Below are positions 51,843 to 60,509 of a DNA stretch of 64,000 nt, one piece after another. The notes beneath the pieces were generated by a model. That model saw only the letters and a list, made by a program, of their open reading frames with translations, ran no database searches and was not told the DNA's origin. The stretch covers positions 186,001 to 250,000 of the forward strand of contig NZ_JACJTR010000005.1 of the NCBI RefSeq assembly GCF_014698795.1, given 5' to 3'. The position numbers and the translations under genes were made by a program. The number at the start of each line of letters is the position of its first letter. Position 1 is the first letter of the stretch. Source of the DNA: Nostoc sp. FACHB-892. GTDB lineage: Bacteria > Cyanobacteriota > Cyanobacteriia > Cyanobacteriales > Nostocaceae.

Positions 51843-52724
51843 ATGAATTCTTCAAGTTTAGGAAAGATTTTCTTGTGGTTAATCAGACCATTTAGTTTTG
51901 TGTTGACACTGAATGGTCGAAATAGAATGAAGCGCTTCTTTCCCATGCGAAATCCTATTCTGTGGCTAGTGCTGTTAACATCCGTGCTACTGACTGGCTG
52001 TGTTAATTACGATGTAGGGTTTAACTTTGACAACTCAAATAGTGGCGAACTAGTACAACATATTAAATTAGGAGAGCGGTTAACCAGTTTTAGTGGCGAT
52101 TCTGTGTACGAATGGTTGAACAGCATAGAGCGCCGCGCCCGTCAACTAGAGGGGAAAACGCAGCGAGTTTCCCAAGAAGAAATCATTGTCACAATTCCTT
52201 TTAGTAGTGGTACGGAATTGCAAGAAAAATTCAACGAGTTTTTTAACTCCCGTGCGAATCAATCCTCTGAGTCTGGACAGGGCAAATCTAACTCAGAATT
52301 ACCGAAAATTGAATCAAACGTCCTCTTGGAGCAAAACAATTTTTTACTTTTAGTCCGAAATCGGTTAATTTATGATTTGGATTTGCGATCGCTGTCTCTA
52401 ATTGCCAGTAAAGGTAACGTTCTAGCTAATGCTGGTTCAATTCTCGACTTAGAATTTAGTTTGAAGACTCCTTGGGGAGCCAAAAATATCCAACTAACTG
52501 AAACTGCTATTGCGCCGGAAAAAAATGGCAATCAACTAGTGTGGAAACTCCAACCTGGCGAGCTAAACCACATAGAAGCTGTTTTCTGGCTACCCAGTCC
52601 CCTTGGTATTGGTGGGTTGTTCATTATCCTGTTTATCTGGGGAGGATTGTACTTGAGATACAATTTCATGCCAGATCCCAGAATTCAATTCTCTCCCAAA
52701 GCAACAGCTATCCAGGAACAGTAG
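51843..52724 (+). CDS. DUF3153 membrane lipoprotein-like protein
   Basis: A 293-residue protein. A first hydrophobic stretch (about 8-23) is followed by a second that ends in a lipobox (VLLTGCVNY). The extracytoplasmic domain matches DUF3153 of cyanobacteria: YDVGFNFDNSNSGELVQHIKLGERLTSF region, EIIVTIPFSS and SLKTPWGAKNIQLTETA. A C-terminal membrane helix (LGIGGLFIILFIWGGLYLRY) closes it. The two leading stretches suggest that the true start may be the Met 28 or 34 codons further in, just before the second one. Function unknown. Confidence 0.82.
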   Translation: MNSSSLGKIFLWLIRPFSFVLTLNGRNRMKRFFPMRNPILWLVLLTSVLLTGCVNYDVGFNFDNSNSGELVQHIKLGERLTSFSGDSVYEWLNSIERRARQLEGKTQRVSQEEIIVTIPFSSGTELQEKFNEFFNSRANQSSESGQGKSNSELPKIESNVLLEQNNFLLLVRNRLIYDLDLRSLSLIASKGNVLANAGSILDLEFSLKTPWGAKNIQLTETAIAPEKNGNQLVWKLQPGELNHIEAVFWLPSPLGIGGLFIILFIWGGLYLRYNFMPDPRIQFSPKATAIQEQ

Positions 52725-52742
52725 ACTATTCAATTTTGTCAG

Positions 52743-53117
52743 TTAAGCCGATGCATTCTCCATCGGCTTTTTTAGTTCACCTTTAGACTGTTGTTCGCTA
52801 CCATACCAACGTTCAGCAAGTGCATTGAGTTGATGAAGCACATCAATGAGTTCCTGTCCATGTTCCGTCAGACCGTAAGTTACTTGGGGGGGAACAGTCG
52901 GTTCATACTGCCGATAAATAATCTCTGCTGCCTCAAGCATCCTCAGTCTTTCCGTCAGAACTTTAGTTGAGATGCCCTCAACTAGATGTTTCAATGCACC
53001 AAAACGAGTAGGCCCACTATTACACAACACCCACAGTATATACATTGTCCAGGGGCCTGATAGTAAAGACATCAGAATACTTACGGGGCAAGCATCAGGA
53101 TTTTTAGAGACAGACAT
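52743..53117 (-). CDS. HxlR-family winged-helix regulator
   Basis: A 124-residue regulator of the HxlR (MarR-like) family: CPVSILMSLLSGPWTMYILW, RFGALKHLVEGISTKVLTERLRMLE and VTYGLTEHGQELI. The single Cys near the N-terminus (DACPVS) is the redox or electrophile sensor in relatives such as HypR and QorR. It diverges from the azoreductase gene across two palindromes. That arrangement suggests it represses that gene and itself and releases them on quinone or electrophile stress (inference). Confidence 0.88.
   Translation of the reverse strand: MSVSKNPDACPVSILMSLLSGPWTMYILWVLCNSGPTRFGALKHLVEGISTKVLTERLRMLEAAEIIYRQYEPTVPPQVTYGLTEHGQELIDVLHQLNALAERWYGSEQQSKGELKKPMENASA
52745..52772 (+). terminator. 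Terminator of the DUF3153 gene
   Basis: AAGCCGATG (52745-52753) pairs with CATCGGCTT (52761-52769), then TTTTT. It overlaps the last codons of the convergent HxlR gene. Confidence 0.8.
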
Positions 53118-53143
53118 CGATAAGTTAGCTAAAATTTTCCAAC

Positions 53144-53161
53144 AGTTACTTTATAGTAACT
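53144..53161. promoter_or_regulatory. Palindromic operator, site 1
   Basis: AGTTACT-TTAT-AGTAACT is a perfect inverted repeat in the gap between the HxlR and azoreductase genes. Half-sites match site 2. Confidence 0.65.
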
Positions 53162-53171
53162 ACTTTACTTT

Positions 53172-53185
53172 AGTAACTAGTTACT
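53172..53185. promoter_or_regulatory. Palindromic operator, site 2
   Basis: AGTAACTAGTTACT is a 14-bp perfect palindrome built from the same heptamer as site 1 in the opposite arrangement, ten bases away. Two sites of this kind fit a dimeric winged-helix repressor. Confidence 0.65.
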
Positions 53186-53265
53186 TTTAGTATCTGATGT
53201 AATGCTTTACAAATTAGACTTAAAAACAGTAAAAGCAGAAATCTTAGCTAATCAGGAGATATTTG

Positions 53266-53883
53266 GTGGCAAACATTCTACATATTGATTCCAGCCCCCG
53301 TGGTGAACGATCGCACTCAAGAGAACTATCAAAAGAATTCGTCAGTGCCTGGAAAGCAGCGCATCCTGAAGATGCGATCGCCTATCGAGATTTAGGGCAT
53401 TACCCAGTTCCTCACGTTGATGAAGCTTGGATTGCGGCGGCATTTTCACCAGCAGAAACCCATACTCCAGAATTAGCTGAGGCAATTAGAATTTCTGACG
53501 AACTAGTTGATGAGCTTTTGGCAGCCGATCGCTACGTCTTTGGAGTGCCAATGTATAACTTCAATATACCTTCCACTTTTAAGGCTTACATCGACCAAAT
53601 CGTTCGCATTAACCGGACTGTTGCTTTAGATGCTCAAGGTTTTAAAGGCTTAGTCGAAGGTAAAAAGGCAGTTATCATCACAGCTCGCGGTGGTGACTTT
53701 AGCCCGACATCTCCTGCATCTGCATACGACTTCCAAGAACCCTACCTGCGGACGATTTTCGGCTTTATTGGGATTACAGACATTCAATTTATTAACGCCA
53801 ATAGCCTGAATGAGGGAGATGCCCGTACCCAATCTCTATCAGAAGCACGGGCAACAATTCAAGATTTGATCAGCCAGTGGTAA
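53266..53883 (+). CDS. azoR: FMN-dependent NADH-azoreductase
   Basis: A 205-residue flavodoxin-like quinone/azo reductase. It has ILHIDSSPRGERSHSRELS (FMN phosphate loop), VFGVPMYNFNIPSTFKAYIDQIVR and TARGGDFSP. It uses NADH to reduce quinones and azo compounds, giving protection from electrophiles. GTG 53266 is chosen: it gives the family N-terminus MANILHIDSS, with AGGAG seven bases before it. A TTG lies three bases upstream. Probably controlled by the divergent HxlR regulator. Confidence 0.92.
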   Translation: MANILHIDSSPRGERSHSRELSKEFVSAWKAAHPEDAIAYRDLGHYPVPHVDEAWIAAAFSPAETHTPELAEAIRISDELVDELLAADRYVFGVPMYNFNIPSTFKAYIDQIVRINRTVALDAQGFKGLVEGKKAVIITARGGDFSPTSPASAYDFQEPYLRTIFGFIGITDIQFINANSLNEGDARTQSLSEARATIQDLISQW

Positions 53884-53965
53884 TGTGATGCGGGGCATTG
53901 GGCATGGGGCATGGGGCATGAGTTATTCTTCCCTTCTGCCTCCCCTGCCTCCCCACTCCCTCATC
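53884..53965. repeat. GGGGCATGG and CCTCCCCTGCC repeats
   Basis: Three GGCATGG(G) units lie at 53896-53920. CTGCCTCCCCTGCCTCCCCAC follows, the complement of the GGGGAGGCAG repeat seen at 13414 and 55018. Confidence 0.7.
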
Positions 53966-53968
53966 TCC

Positions 53969-54613
53969 TCAAGGCGACAACCGCTCAATTTTCCAAGTGT
54001 TATTATCTAAACGCCTATAGAGCAAGCGATCGTGTAAGCGGCTAGAGCGTCCTTGCCAAAACTCAATTTCTGTGGGGATCACTCGTAAGCCTCCCCAATG
54101 AGGCGGCCGGGGGATCTCTCGATTTTTATATTTGCTGTGGAACTCTTGCAAACGTCGCTCCAAGACTTCTCGGTTTTCTATCACCTCGCTTTGATTAGAT
54201 ACCCACGCACCCAAACGACTATTGGCAGGGCGAGTCTCAAAATACTGGTCAGACTCAGTTTCAGAAACCTTCTCCACATACCCCGAAATCCGCACTTGAC
54301 GTTCCAGTTCTGCCCACCAGAAGACTAAAGCCGCCTGGGGATTTTCTGCCAATTCTTGTCCTTTGTGACTGTTGTAATTGGTAAAAAAGGCAAAGCCCCG
54401 TTCATCAAAATCCTTGAGTAACACCATTCTGGCTGAGGGCTTACCGTCTGGTGTGGTGGTGGCAATGGTCATGGCATTAGGTTCGGGGAGTTGTGCTGCT
54501 AGTGCTTGATCGAACCATTTTTTAAATTGGATAAAAGGATTGAGGTCTACTTCTAGTTCGCTCAAACTTTCCAAAGTGTAGTCTTTGCGGAGGTCGGCTA
54601 CGGTTTTTTCCAT
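53969..54613 (-). CDS. pdxH: Pyridoxamine 5'-phosphate oxidase
   Basis: A 214-residue FMN enzyme that oxidises pyridoxamine or pyridoxine phosphate to pyridoxal phosphate. Motifs present are [36 protein letters not shown] (region about 41-77), [41 protein letters not shown] and the closing [13 protein letters not shown] 54613. The gene stands alone. Confidence 0.94.
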   Translation of the reverse strand: MEKTVADLRKDYTLESLSELEVDLNPFIQFKKWFDQALAAQLPEPNAMTIATTTPDGKPSARMVLLKDFDERGFAFFTNYNSHKGQELAENPQAALVFWWAELERQVRISGYVEKVSETESDQYFETRPANSRLGAWVSNQSEVIENREVLERRLQEFHSKYKNREIPRPPHWGGLRVIPTEIEFWQGRSSRLHDRLLYRRLDNNTWKIERLSP

Positions 54614-54691
54614 TGTGATTTGTTTCCTTACTATTCAGATACGCCTATATACATATCTTTGTTAAAAATATCTAATAATAGGTTGCATAAG

Positions 54692-55017
54692 ATGCGCCGT
54701 TCGGCCTCCCTTCAACGCCTGTTAATTTATGGTCTAAGCGGCCCGATTATCGCTCTTAATGTCTGGCTACTGTCCTTGCTTTTTCGCTATTTCCAACATC
54801 CTATTACCGTCTTGATTATTGCGGCAATTTTATTGGGCTGAATTCCATCTGGATTTTTGTAGCTATTTTGATGGGATTTGAGATTGCCGGGTTGTTGGGG
54901 ACACTTGTTGCTGTTCCTATTGCTGGTACTATTAAAGGCACTTTCGATGCGATCAAGAGCGGTAAGCCCAGTGATTTTGTATCAACTGTCACCATTGCTC
55001 ATGACCCACCCAATTAA
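54692..55017 (+). pseudogene. AI-2E/PerM-family exporter remnant with internal deletion and frameshift
   Basis: ATG 54692 opens MRRSASLQRLLIYGLSGPII, the start of an AI-2E-type (PerM) membrane protein, and runs about 49 residues to a TGA at 54839. The next bases, read in another frame, give NSIWIFVAILMGFEIAGLLG and VAVPIAGTIKGTFDAIKSGK, the family's C-terminus, ending at TAA 55015-55017. A normal member has about 350 residues, so roughly 240 middle codons are gone and the ends are out of frame. The remains cannot make a working transporter. Confidence 0.75.
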
Positions 55018-55092
55018 GGGGCAGGGGGAGCAGGGGAGGCAGGGGAGGCAGAGGGGAAGAATAACTTATGCACCATGCCCAATGCCCAATAC
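55018..55092. repeat. GGGGAGGCAG tandem repeat plus ATGCCCAAT unit
   Basis: GGGGGAGCAGGGGAGGCAGGG is followed by another GGAGGCAG copy and CCATGCCCAATGCCCAAT. These are the same families as at 3541-3563 and 53884-53965. The repeat abuts the exporter remnant. Confidence 0.7.
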
Positions 55093-55293
55093 CTAAAATC
55101 AAAACTTGCACAATCTTATCTCACAATTCACAATGGTGATTGATTACAAATTTCAGGGGATACTGCCAGCAGCCAATTCCTGAAAAAAAGAAGCACAAAG
55201 GAATTCATAAAGTACACGCTTTGCCAATAGTCAATGAGTTTACTGTTGAATTTACGGTTTTTTGATTCTGATTAATTAATTTAGAACCCGTTA

Positions 55294-56124
55294 ATGGAAG
55301 CTTCCGAGCTATTAGAAACAATCACACTCCTGATTTACCAAGCTGAACAGGGAGAAATTGACCCTTGGGATGTCCAAGTGATTGAGGTGATTGACCGTTA
55401 CTTAGAACTGATGGCACCGGAGGCAATAGGAAGAGGTTATGAAGCGGACTTGTCTCAATCTGGACAGGCATTTTTATCAGCATCAATGCTGGTATTATTC
55501 AAAGCTAATACCTTGATGCAATTGTCAACAGTAGGAGATATCCAGGATGGTATACTAGATGATGCCCTATTGGAAGATGAAGACGGAATATCACATCAGG
55601 GTCATCGTCTACCATTAGAACGGCAATTGCGTCGTCGCCCATCGGCAATGCCACCACCAAAACGTCGGGTGACTCTGCAAGAGTTAATCAAGCAATTGCA
55701 GATTATGGCAAACCAGCTAAAACTGGTAGAAAAAGCCAGCAAACCTATCCGTCCCAGACGTTTGCCTAGTGTCCAAAGTATGCGCGAGGCGCTGGAGTTA
55801 GCTCACCAGGAAAATCTGACGGAAGTAGCTGGGGAACTGGAACAGGTGTTGAATGTGTCGGCAAGGGAGCTAAATTTAGAACAAAATTGGTTGAATCTAG
55901 AACAACTTGTAGAACTGTGGACTCAGACAAAGCATCTCAACCAAAATGGGTCTGGACATGATTCTAAACACAGTAATTTAGTTAGCGTTTTCTGGGCGCT
56001 ACTATTGCTCTCGGCTCAATCGAAAGTAGAGCTATTTCAAGAGGAGTTCTACCATGAGATTAAAGTTCGGCTACTTACAGATTCAGCTAAGACTGGCAAC
56101 CCTTTTGAGCAATCGATGAACTAA
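55294..56124 (+). CDS. scpA: Segregation and condensation protein A
   Basis: A 276-residue kleisin that bridges SMC heads in chromosome condensation. The N-terminal helical domain is recognisable (LIYQAEQGEIDPWDVQVIEVIDRYLELM region about 12-40; ASMLVLFKANTLMQL). The C-terminal winged-helix part is present (LVSVFWALLLLSAQSKVELFQEEFYHEI region about 225-255). A middle Arg/Pro stretch (RRRPSAMPPPKRR) is longer than in Bacillus. scpB is not adjacent. ATG 55294. Confidence 0.9.
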   Translation: MEASELLETITLLIYQAEQGEIDPWDVQVIEVIDRYLELMAPEAIGRGYEADLSQSGQAFLSASMLVLFKANTLMQLSTVGDIQDGILDDALLEDEDGISHQGHRLPLERQLRRRPSAMPPPKRRVTLQELIKQLQIMANQLKLVEKASKPIRPRRLPSVQSMREALELAHQENLTEVAGELEQVLNVSARELNLEQNWLNLEQLVELWTQTKHLNQNGSGHDSKHSNLVSVFWALLLLSAQSKVELFQEEFYHEIKVRLLTDSAKTGNPFEQSMN

Positions 56125-56355
56125 AAAATCGATAAGTAGCTTTACAGATAATTTACAGATTTTTGATTCAGTCCCAAAATCCGAGTAAATTGAAAAGATA
56201 AGCGATCGCTTGTCATCTAAGTATACCTATGGTTGTAATAACCACTAAATTCCTGTTATCCCTGTTGAAGGGATGACTTAGAGCAGAAATAAAAACTGAT
56301 GATTAAGTCTCACTTGATAAAAGTAAACTGGCTTGTGGTTGAGGAATAAATTCTT

Positions 56356-57525
56356 ATGAAAGCGATGATTCTCGCGGCTGGCAAGGGTACTCGCGTACGT
56401 CCGATTACCTATACAATTCCTAAACCAATGATTCCCATCCTGCAAAAGCCAGTGATGGAGTTCTTGCTGGAACTGTTACGCCAACATGGATTTGACCAGA
56501 TTATGGTCAACGTTAGTCATTTGGCTGAGGAAATAGAAAACTATTTTCGTGACGGTCAGCGGTTTGGGGTGCAGATTGCCTATTCCTTTGAAGGGAAAAT
56601 TGATGATGACGGTAAACTGGAAGGCGAAGCAATAGGATCAGCTGGAGGGATGCGTCGCATTCAAGACTTCTCACCGTTTTTTGATGATACCTTTGTAGTG
56701 TTGTGCGGTGATGCTTTAATTGATTTGGATTTAACTGCGGCGGTTAAATGGCATAGAGCTAAAGGCTCGATCGCTACTATTATCACGAAATCTGTCCCCA
56801 AGGAAGAAGTTTCTAGCTACGGTGTGGTGGTCACTGATGACGATGGCCGTGTTAAAGCTTTTCAAGAAAAACCTTCAACTGAAGAAGCCCTCAGCACCAA
56901 CATCAACACAGGTATTTATATCTTTGAACCAGAGGTGTTTAACTATATACCTTCTAATATCGAGTACGACATTGGTGGCCAGTTATTCCCTAAATTGGTA
57001 GAAATCAAAGCTCCCTTTTACGCCATCCCTATGGACTTTGAATGGGTAGATATTGGTAAAGTACCAGATTATTGGCGGGCGATTCGCGGTGTACTGCTGG
57101 GTGAAATCAAGAATGTGCAAATTCCTGGTCATGAGGTCGCCCCTGGCATTTACACTGGCTTAAATGTTGCGGTGAATTGGGACAAAGTGGATATCACAGG
57201 CCCAGTTTACATTGGTGGGATGACGAGAATAGAAGACGGAGCTAAAATTGTCGGCCCAGCAATGATTGGCCCTAATTGTTGGATATGTAGTGGCGCAACA
57301 GTGGAAAACAGCGTGATTTTTGAATGGTCGCGCCTGGGGCCAGGAGTGCGTTTAGTCGATAAGCTGGTGTTTGGACGTTATTGTGTGGATAAAACTGGCG
57401 CTGCAATAGATGTTCAAGCGGCTGCTTTAGACTGGCTGATTACTGATGCTCGTCAGACCCCGCCATCACATACTCCTCTTGAGCTACAAGCGATAGAGGA
57501 ATTGTTGGGGACAAACGCAAGTTAA
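56356..57525 (+). CDS. Sugar-phosphate nucleotidyltransferase with left-handed beta-helix tail (mannose-1-phosphate guanylyltransferase-like)
   Basis: A 389-residue enzyme. The N-terminal catalytic domain (about 1-235) has MKAMILAAGKGTRVRPITYTIPKPMIPI (P-loop region, about 1-28), VLCGDALIDLDL, INTGIYIFEPEVF and DFEWVDIGKVPDYW. Hexapeptide repeats follow (about 260-350: GPVYIGGMTRIEDGAKIVG). The domain order is that of GDP-mannose or glucose-1-phosphate transferases that feed exopolysaccharide. Exact nucleotide and sugar are not determinable. Its last 40 residues (DWLITDARQTPP) are typical of the cyanobacterial group. Confidence 0.85.
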   Translation: MKAMILAAGKGTRVRPITYTIPKPMIPILQKPVMEFLLELLRQHGFDQIMVNVSHLAEEIENYFRDGQRFGVQIAYSFEGKIDDDGKLEGEAIGSAGGMRRIQDFSPFFDDTFVVLCGDALIDLDLTAAVKWHRAKGSIATIITKSVPKEEVSSYGVVVTDDDGRVKAFQEKPSTEEALSTNINTGIYIFEPEVFNYIPSNIEYDIGGQLFPKLVEIKAPFYAIPMDFEWVDIGKVPDYWRAIRGVLLGEIKNVQIPGHEVAPGIYTGLNVAVNWDKVDITGPVYIGGMTRIEDGAKIVGPAMIGPNCWICSGATVENSVIFEWSRLGPGVRLVDKLVFGRYCVDKTGAAIDVQAAALDWLITDARQTPPSHTPLELQAIEELLGTNAS

Positions 57526-57722
57526 AGTTAGGAGTTAGGAGTTAGGAGTTTCGAGTTAGGAGTTTGGAGTTTGGAGTTTGGAGTTAGGAGTTAGGAGTTT
57601 CGAGTTTGGAGTTTGGAGTTTAGAGTTTGGAGTTTGGAGTTTGTGTTTTTCTCTTCACTTCTAACTCTTAACTTTATTCCTAACTCTTCACTCCTAACTC
57701 TTAACTTTTTTCCTAACTCCTA
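57526..57722. repeat. Large STRR array (GTTAGGA, GTTTGGA, GTTTCGA units)
   Basis: About 18 head-to-tail heptamers (A)GTT(A/T)(G/C)GAG, then the inverse CTAACTC/TTAACTT units to the end of speA. The two halves can pair into a long imperfect stem between the convergent genes. The sequence is a textbook STRR. Confidence 0.85.
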
Positions 57723-59741
57723 ACTATTTAGATACGTGTATCTTCTAAGACTCTGCTCGTAGGTTTGCAGCAGTCGCTGAGATTCTGCTAAGGTGATACG
57801 CTTTTCTTCTAACGCTTTCTCGCAACGCTGGCGAATGTTTTCCACCATATCTTCAGAGTCATACTGAACATAGCTCACTACTTCGCTCATGGTGTCACCT
57901 TTGACAACGTGTTCAATCTGGTAGCCTTTGGGCGTTAACTGGATGTGAACGGCGTTGGTGTCGCCAAATAAGTTGTGCAAATTGCCCATGATTTCTTGGT
58001 AAGCTCCATTTAAGAACATTCCCAAATAATAGGGTTCTCCGGGTTTGTAGGTGTGTAGTTCTAAAACCGATTTGACATCGCGCAGGTCAATAAAGCGATC
58101 AATTTTACCATCACTGTCGCAGGTGAGGTCTGCTAAAATTCCTCGCCGGATTGGTTCTTCATCCAATCGGTGGATTGGCATGATCGGGAATAGCTGGTCG
58201 ATCGCCCAGCAATCTGGTGCCGATTGAAATACTGACATATTGACGTAGTAGATGGAAGCCATGATTTTTTCTAGGTCTTCGAGTTCATCTGGTACGTAGT
58301 CTTGCTGTCTAGTGATTTTCAAAATTTTCTGACAACAAGCCCAGTAAAGGCGTTCGGCTTTGGCTCGTTCTCTGAGGCGTAAAATTCCTAAGTTGAAGCG
58401 GCTGATAGCTTCTTCTTTGAATTGCGCCGCATCATGATAGAACTCTTGATAGTTCTCTTGGTTGATGGATTGGTAAGTTTCCCACAGGTAATTGATAATG
58501 GGGGATTCTCCCTCTTGTGGAGGTTCTGGTGCATCGAGGGGGACATCGCTAGTACTGAGAACATCAAAAATCAGCACCGACTGATGGGAAGCGATCGCTC
58601 GTCCACTTTCACTAATCAGTGTTGGTACGGGAATTTGGCGCTCTGCACAGGTATCTTTTAACTCTGCCACGATGTCGTTGGCATAGTTTTGCATATTGTA
58701 ATTTTTCGATGCATAGAAGTTGGTTTGGGAGCCATCGTAATCTACGCCTAAGCCACCACCAACATCAAGGTATTTCATATCTGCCCCCAGCATGGCTAAT
58801 TCCACATAAATGCGGCTGGCTTCTTGGATGGCATCTTTGATCACATTAATGGCAGAGATTTGTGAGCCGATGTGGAAGTGCATCAATTGCAAAGAATCGA
58901 GCAGATTAGCTTCTCGTAACTTATCAACAGCCTCGATTACTTCAGGCATTGTCAAACCAAATTTAGCGCGATCGCCACTAGAGGTTCCCCAACGTCCCAT
59001 GCCTTGGGTACTGAGTTTAGCGCGAACCCCTAATATCGGCTTAATACCTAACTGGCGATTGGCATCAATTACCAAATCAACCTCTTCAATCTGTTCTAAG
59101 ACGATGATTGGTGTTTGCCCTAGTCTCTGGGCTAACATTGCCGTTTCGATGTATTCTCGGTCTTTGTAGCCGTTGCAAACTAACAATGCTCCTGGTGTAT
59201 CCAGGACAGCCAGAGCAATCATTAATTCTGGTTTGGAACCTGCTTCTAAGCCAAATTGATGGGGTTTGCCAAACTTGACTAAATCCTCAATCAAATGTCG
59301 CTCTTGGTTGCATTTGACGGGGAACACGCCACGGTATACGCCAGGGTAATTATAGCGGGCGATCGCTTTGGCAAAACAAGCGTTCAACCGTTCAATCCGG
59401 TCTTCTAAAATATCGGAAAAGCGAATCAACATGGGAAGTCCCAAGTTGCGCTGTTTCATGGCATTGACCAATTCAAACAAATCAAGAGATCCCCCGCGAT
59501 CGCCCTTGGGTGACACGGTGACGTGACCAGCAGCGCTAATAGAAAAATAAGGTTGTCCCCAACCTTCTATCCGGTATAAGGCTTCACTATCCTCAATTTT
59601 CCAGGAGCGAGGTAAATCTCCTGTGGTAGTAGTACTACTAGGTGGTAACAGTTTTTTTTGCTTATGATTTTTCACTTCTTTGTGTCCATTGGACGGTAGC
59701 TGTACCACCTCGTCAGATGTAGCAGTTGGATCAACACCCAT
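57720..59741 (-). CDS. speA: Biosynthetic arginine decarboxylase
   Basis: A 673-residue PLP enzyme that turns arginine into agmatine for polyamine synthesis. The PLP Lys is in YRGVFPVKCNQERHLIEDL. The phosphate-binding and active-site regions follow (GLEAGSKPELM, LMHFHIGSQISAI, YLDVGGGLGVDYDGS, LISESGRAIASHQSVL, YNLDLTC-like LADLTCDSDG). The N-terminal 45 residues are a charged leader. Length and order match bacterial SpeA. ATG 59741. Confidence 0.94.
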   Translation of the reverse strand: MGVDPTATSDEVVQLPSNGHKEVKNHKQKKLLPPSSTTTTGDLPRSWKIEDSEALYRIEGWGQPYFSISAAGHVTVSPKGDRGGSLDLFELVNAMKQRNLGLPMLIRFSDILEDRIERLNACFAKAIARYNYPGVYRGVFPVKCNQERHLIEDLVKFGKPHQFGLEAGSKPELMIALAVLDTPGALLVCNGYKDREYIETAMLAQRLGQTPIIVLEQIEEVDLVIDANRQLGIKPILGVRAKLSTQGMGRWGTSSGDRAKFGLTMPEVIEAVDKLREANLLDSLQLMHFHIGSQISAINVIKDAIQEASRIYVELAMLGADMKYLDVGGGLGVDYDGSQTNFYASKNYNMQNYANDIVAELKDTCAERQIPVPTLISESGRAIASHQSVLIFDVLSTSDVPLDAPEPPQEGESPIINYLWETYQSINQENYQEFYHDAAQFKEEAISRFNLGILRLRERAKAERLYWACCQKILKITRQQDYVPDELEDLEKIMASIYYVNMSVFQSAPDCWAIDQLFPIMPIHRLDEEPIRRGILADLTCDSDGKIDRFIDLRDVKSVLELHTYKPGEPYYLGMFLNGAYQEIMGNLHNLFGDTNAVHIQLTPKGYQIEHVVKGDTMSEVVSYVQYDSEDMVENIRQRCEKALEEKRITLAESQRLLQTYEQSLRRYTYLNS

Positions 59742-59849
59742 TTCTTCCTAACCTCTGTTTTTCACCCACGAATTAACAATTTAACGCATTCATTTGGGAA
59801 CGTATATGCACCCAAAGATAATTTCTGAGATAAACTCTGATTGGTCAAG

Positions 59850-59938
59850 AGTCATGTGTCATTAGTCATTAGTCATTGGTCATTAGTGGAAAACCCTTGG
59901 ACTTAAGACAGAGGATGACAAAGGACAAATGACAAAAT
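59850..59938. repeat. STRR block (GTCATTAGTCATTGG units)
   Basis: TCATGTGTCATTAGTCATT, then GTCATTGGTCATTAG, then GACAAAGGACAAATGACAAAA. This lies between speA and ndk and matches the blocks at 3505 and 43761. Confidence 0.75.
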
Positions 59939-59968
59939 AAAAAATTCATTAAGTTTTTGGAGATAGCT

Positions 59969-60418
59969 TTGGAACGTACATTCTTAGCAATTAAGCCAGA
60001 TGGAGTACAACGGGGATTAGTGGGCGAAATTATCCGCCGCTTTGAAACTAAAGGTTTTACCCTAGTTGGTTTGAAGTTCTTGAAAGTCAGTCGGGAATTG
60101 GCTGAACAACACTATGATGTTCACCGGGAACGTCCCTTTTTTGGCGGTTTAGTAGAATTTATCACTTCTAGTCCAGTAGTGGCGATGGTATGGGAAGGTG
60201 ATGGCGTTGTTGCATCTGCTAGAAAGATTATTGGTGCGACGAACCCCTTAACAGCAGAACCGGGAACGATTCGGGGCGATTTTGGACTGAATATTGGTCG
60301 CAACTTAATCCACGGTTCTGATGCTCAAGAAACCGCGCAACGGGAAATAGCCCTATGGTTTAAGGATGAAGAATTAGTGAATTGGCATCCACACTTAACG
60401 CCTTGGTTGCGCGAGTAA
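59969..60418 (+). CDS. ndk: Nucleoside diphosphate kinase
   Basis: A 149-residue enzyme that equilibrates NTP pools through a phospho-His. The start is [18 protein letters not shown], with [18 protein letters not shown] and a catalytic His in [20 protein letters not shown] chose TTG 59969 with GGAGA five bases upstream, giving the normal N-terminus; the reading from 59957 would add four residues. TTG start is unusual but well supported by the alignment of ribosome binding site and family start. Confidence 0.94.
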   Translation: MERTFLAIKPDGVQRGLVGEIIRRFETKGFTLVGLKFLKVSRELAEQHYDVHRERPFFGGLVEFITSSPVVAMVWEGDGVVASARKIIGATNPLTAEPGTIRGDFGLNIGRNLIHGSDAQETAQREIALWFKDEELVNWHPHLTPWLRE

Positions 60419-60508
60419 TCAAAGTTAGGAGTTAAAAGTTAGGAGTTAGGAGTTGAAGATTCATAACTCCTAACTCCTCACTCCTCACTCATCACTCCTC
60501 ACTCCTAA
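60419..60508. repeat. STRR block (AGTTAGGA / TCCTAACT units)
   Basis: Forward GTTAGGAGTTAAAAGTTAGG units are followed by inverse AACTCCTAACTCCTCACTCC units, able to form a hairpin between the convergent ndk and terC genes. Confidence 0.75.
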
Positions 60509-60509
60509 C

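Noticed and set aside
53384..53883. Azoreductase as an NQO-type electron donor to ferritin
   Set aside because: Nothing in the local context links it to the iron genes 7 kb away.
57526..57722. CRISPR array
   Set aside because: The units are directly adjoining heptamers without unique spacers; it is an STRR.
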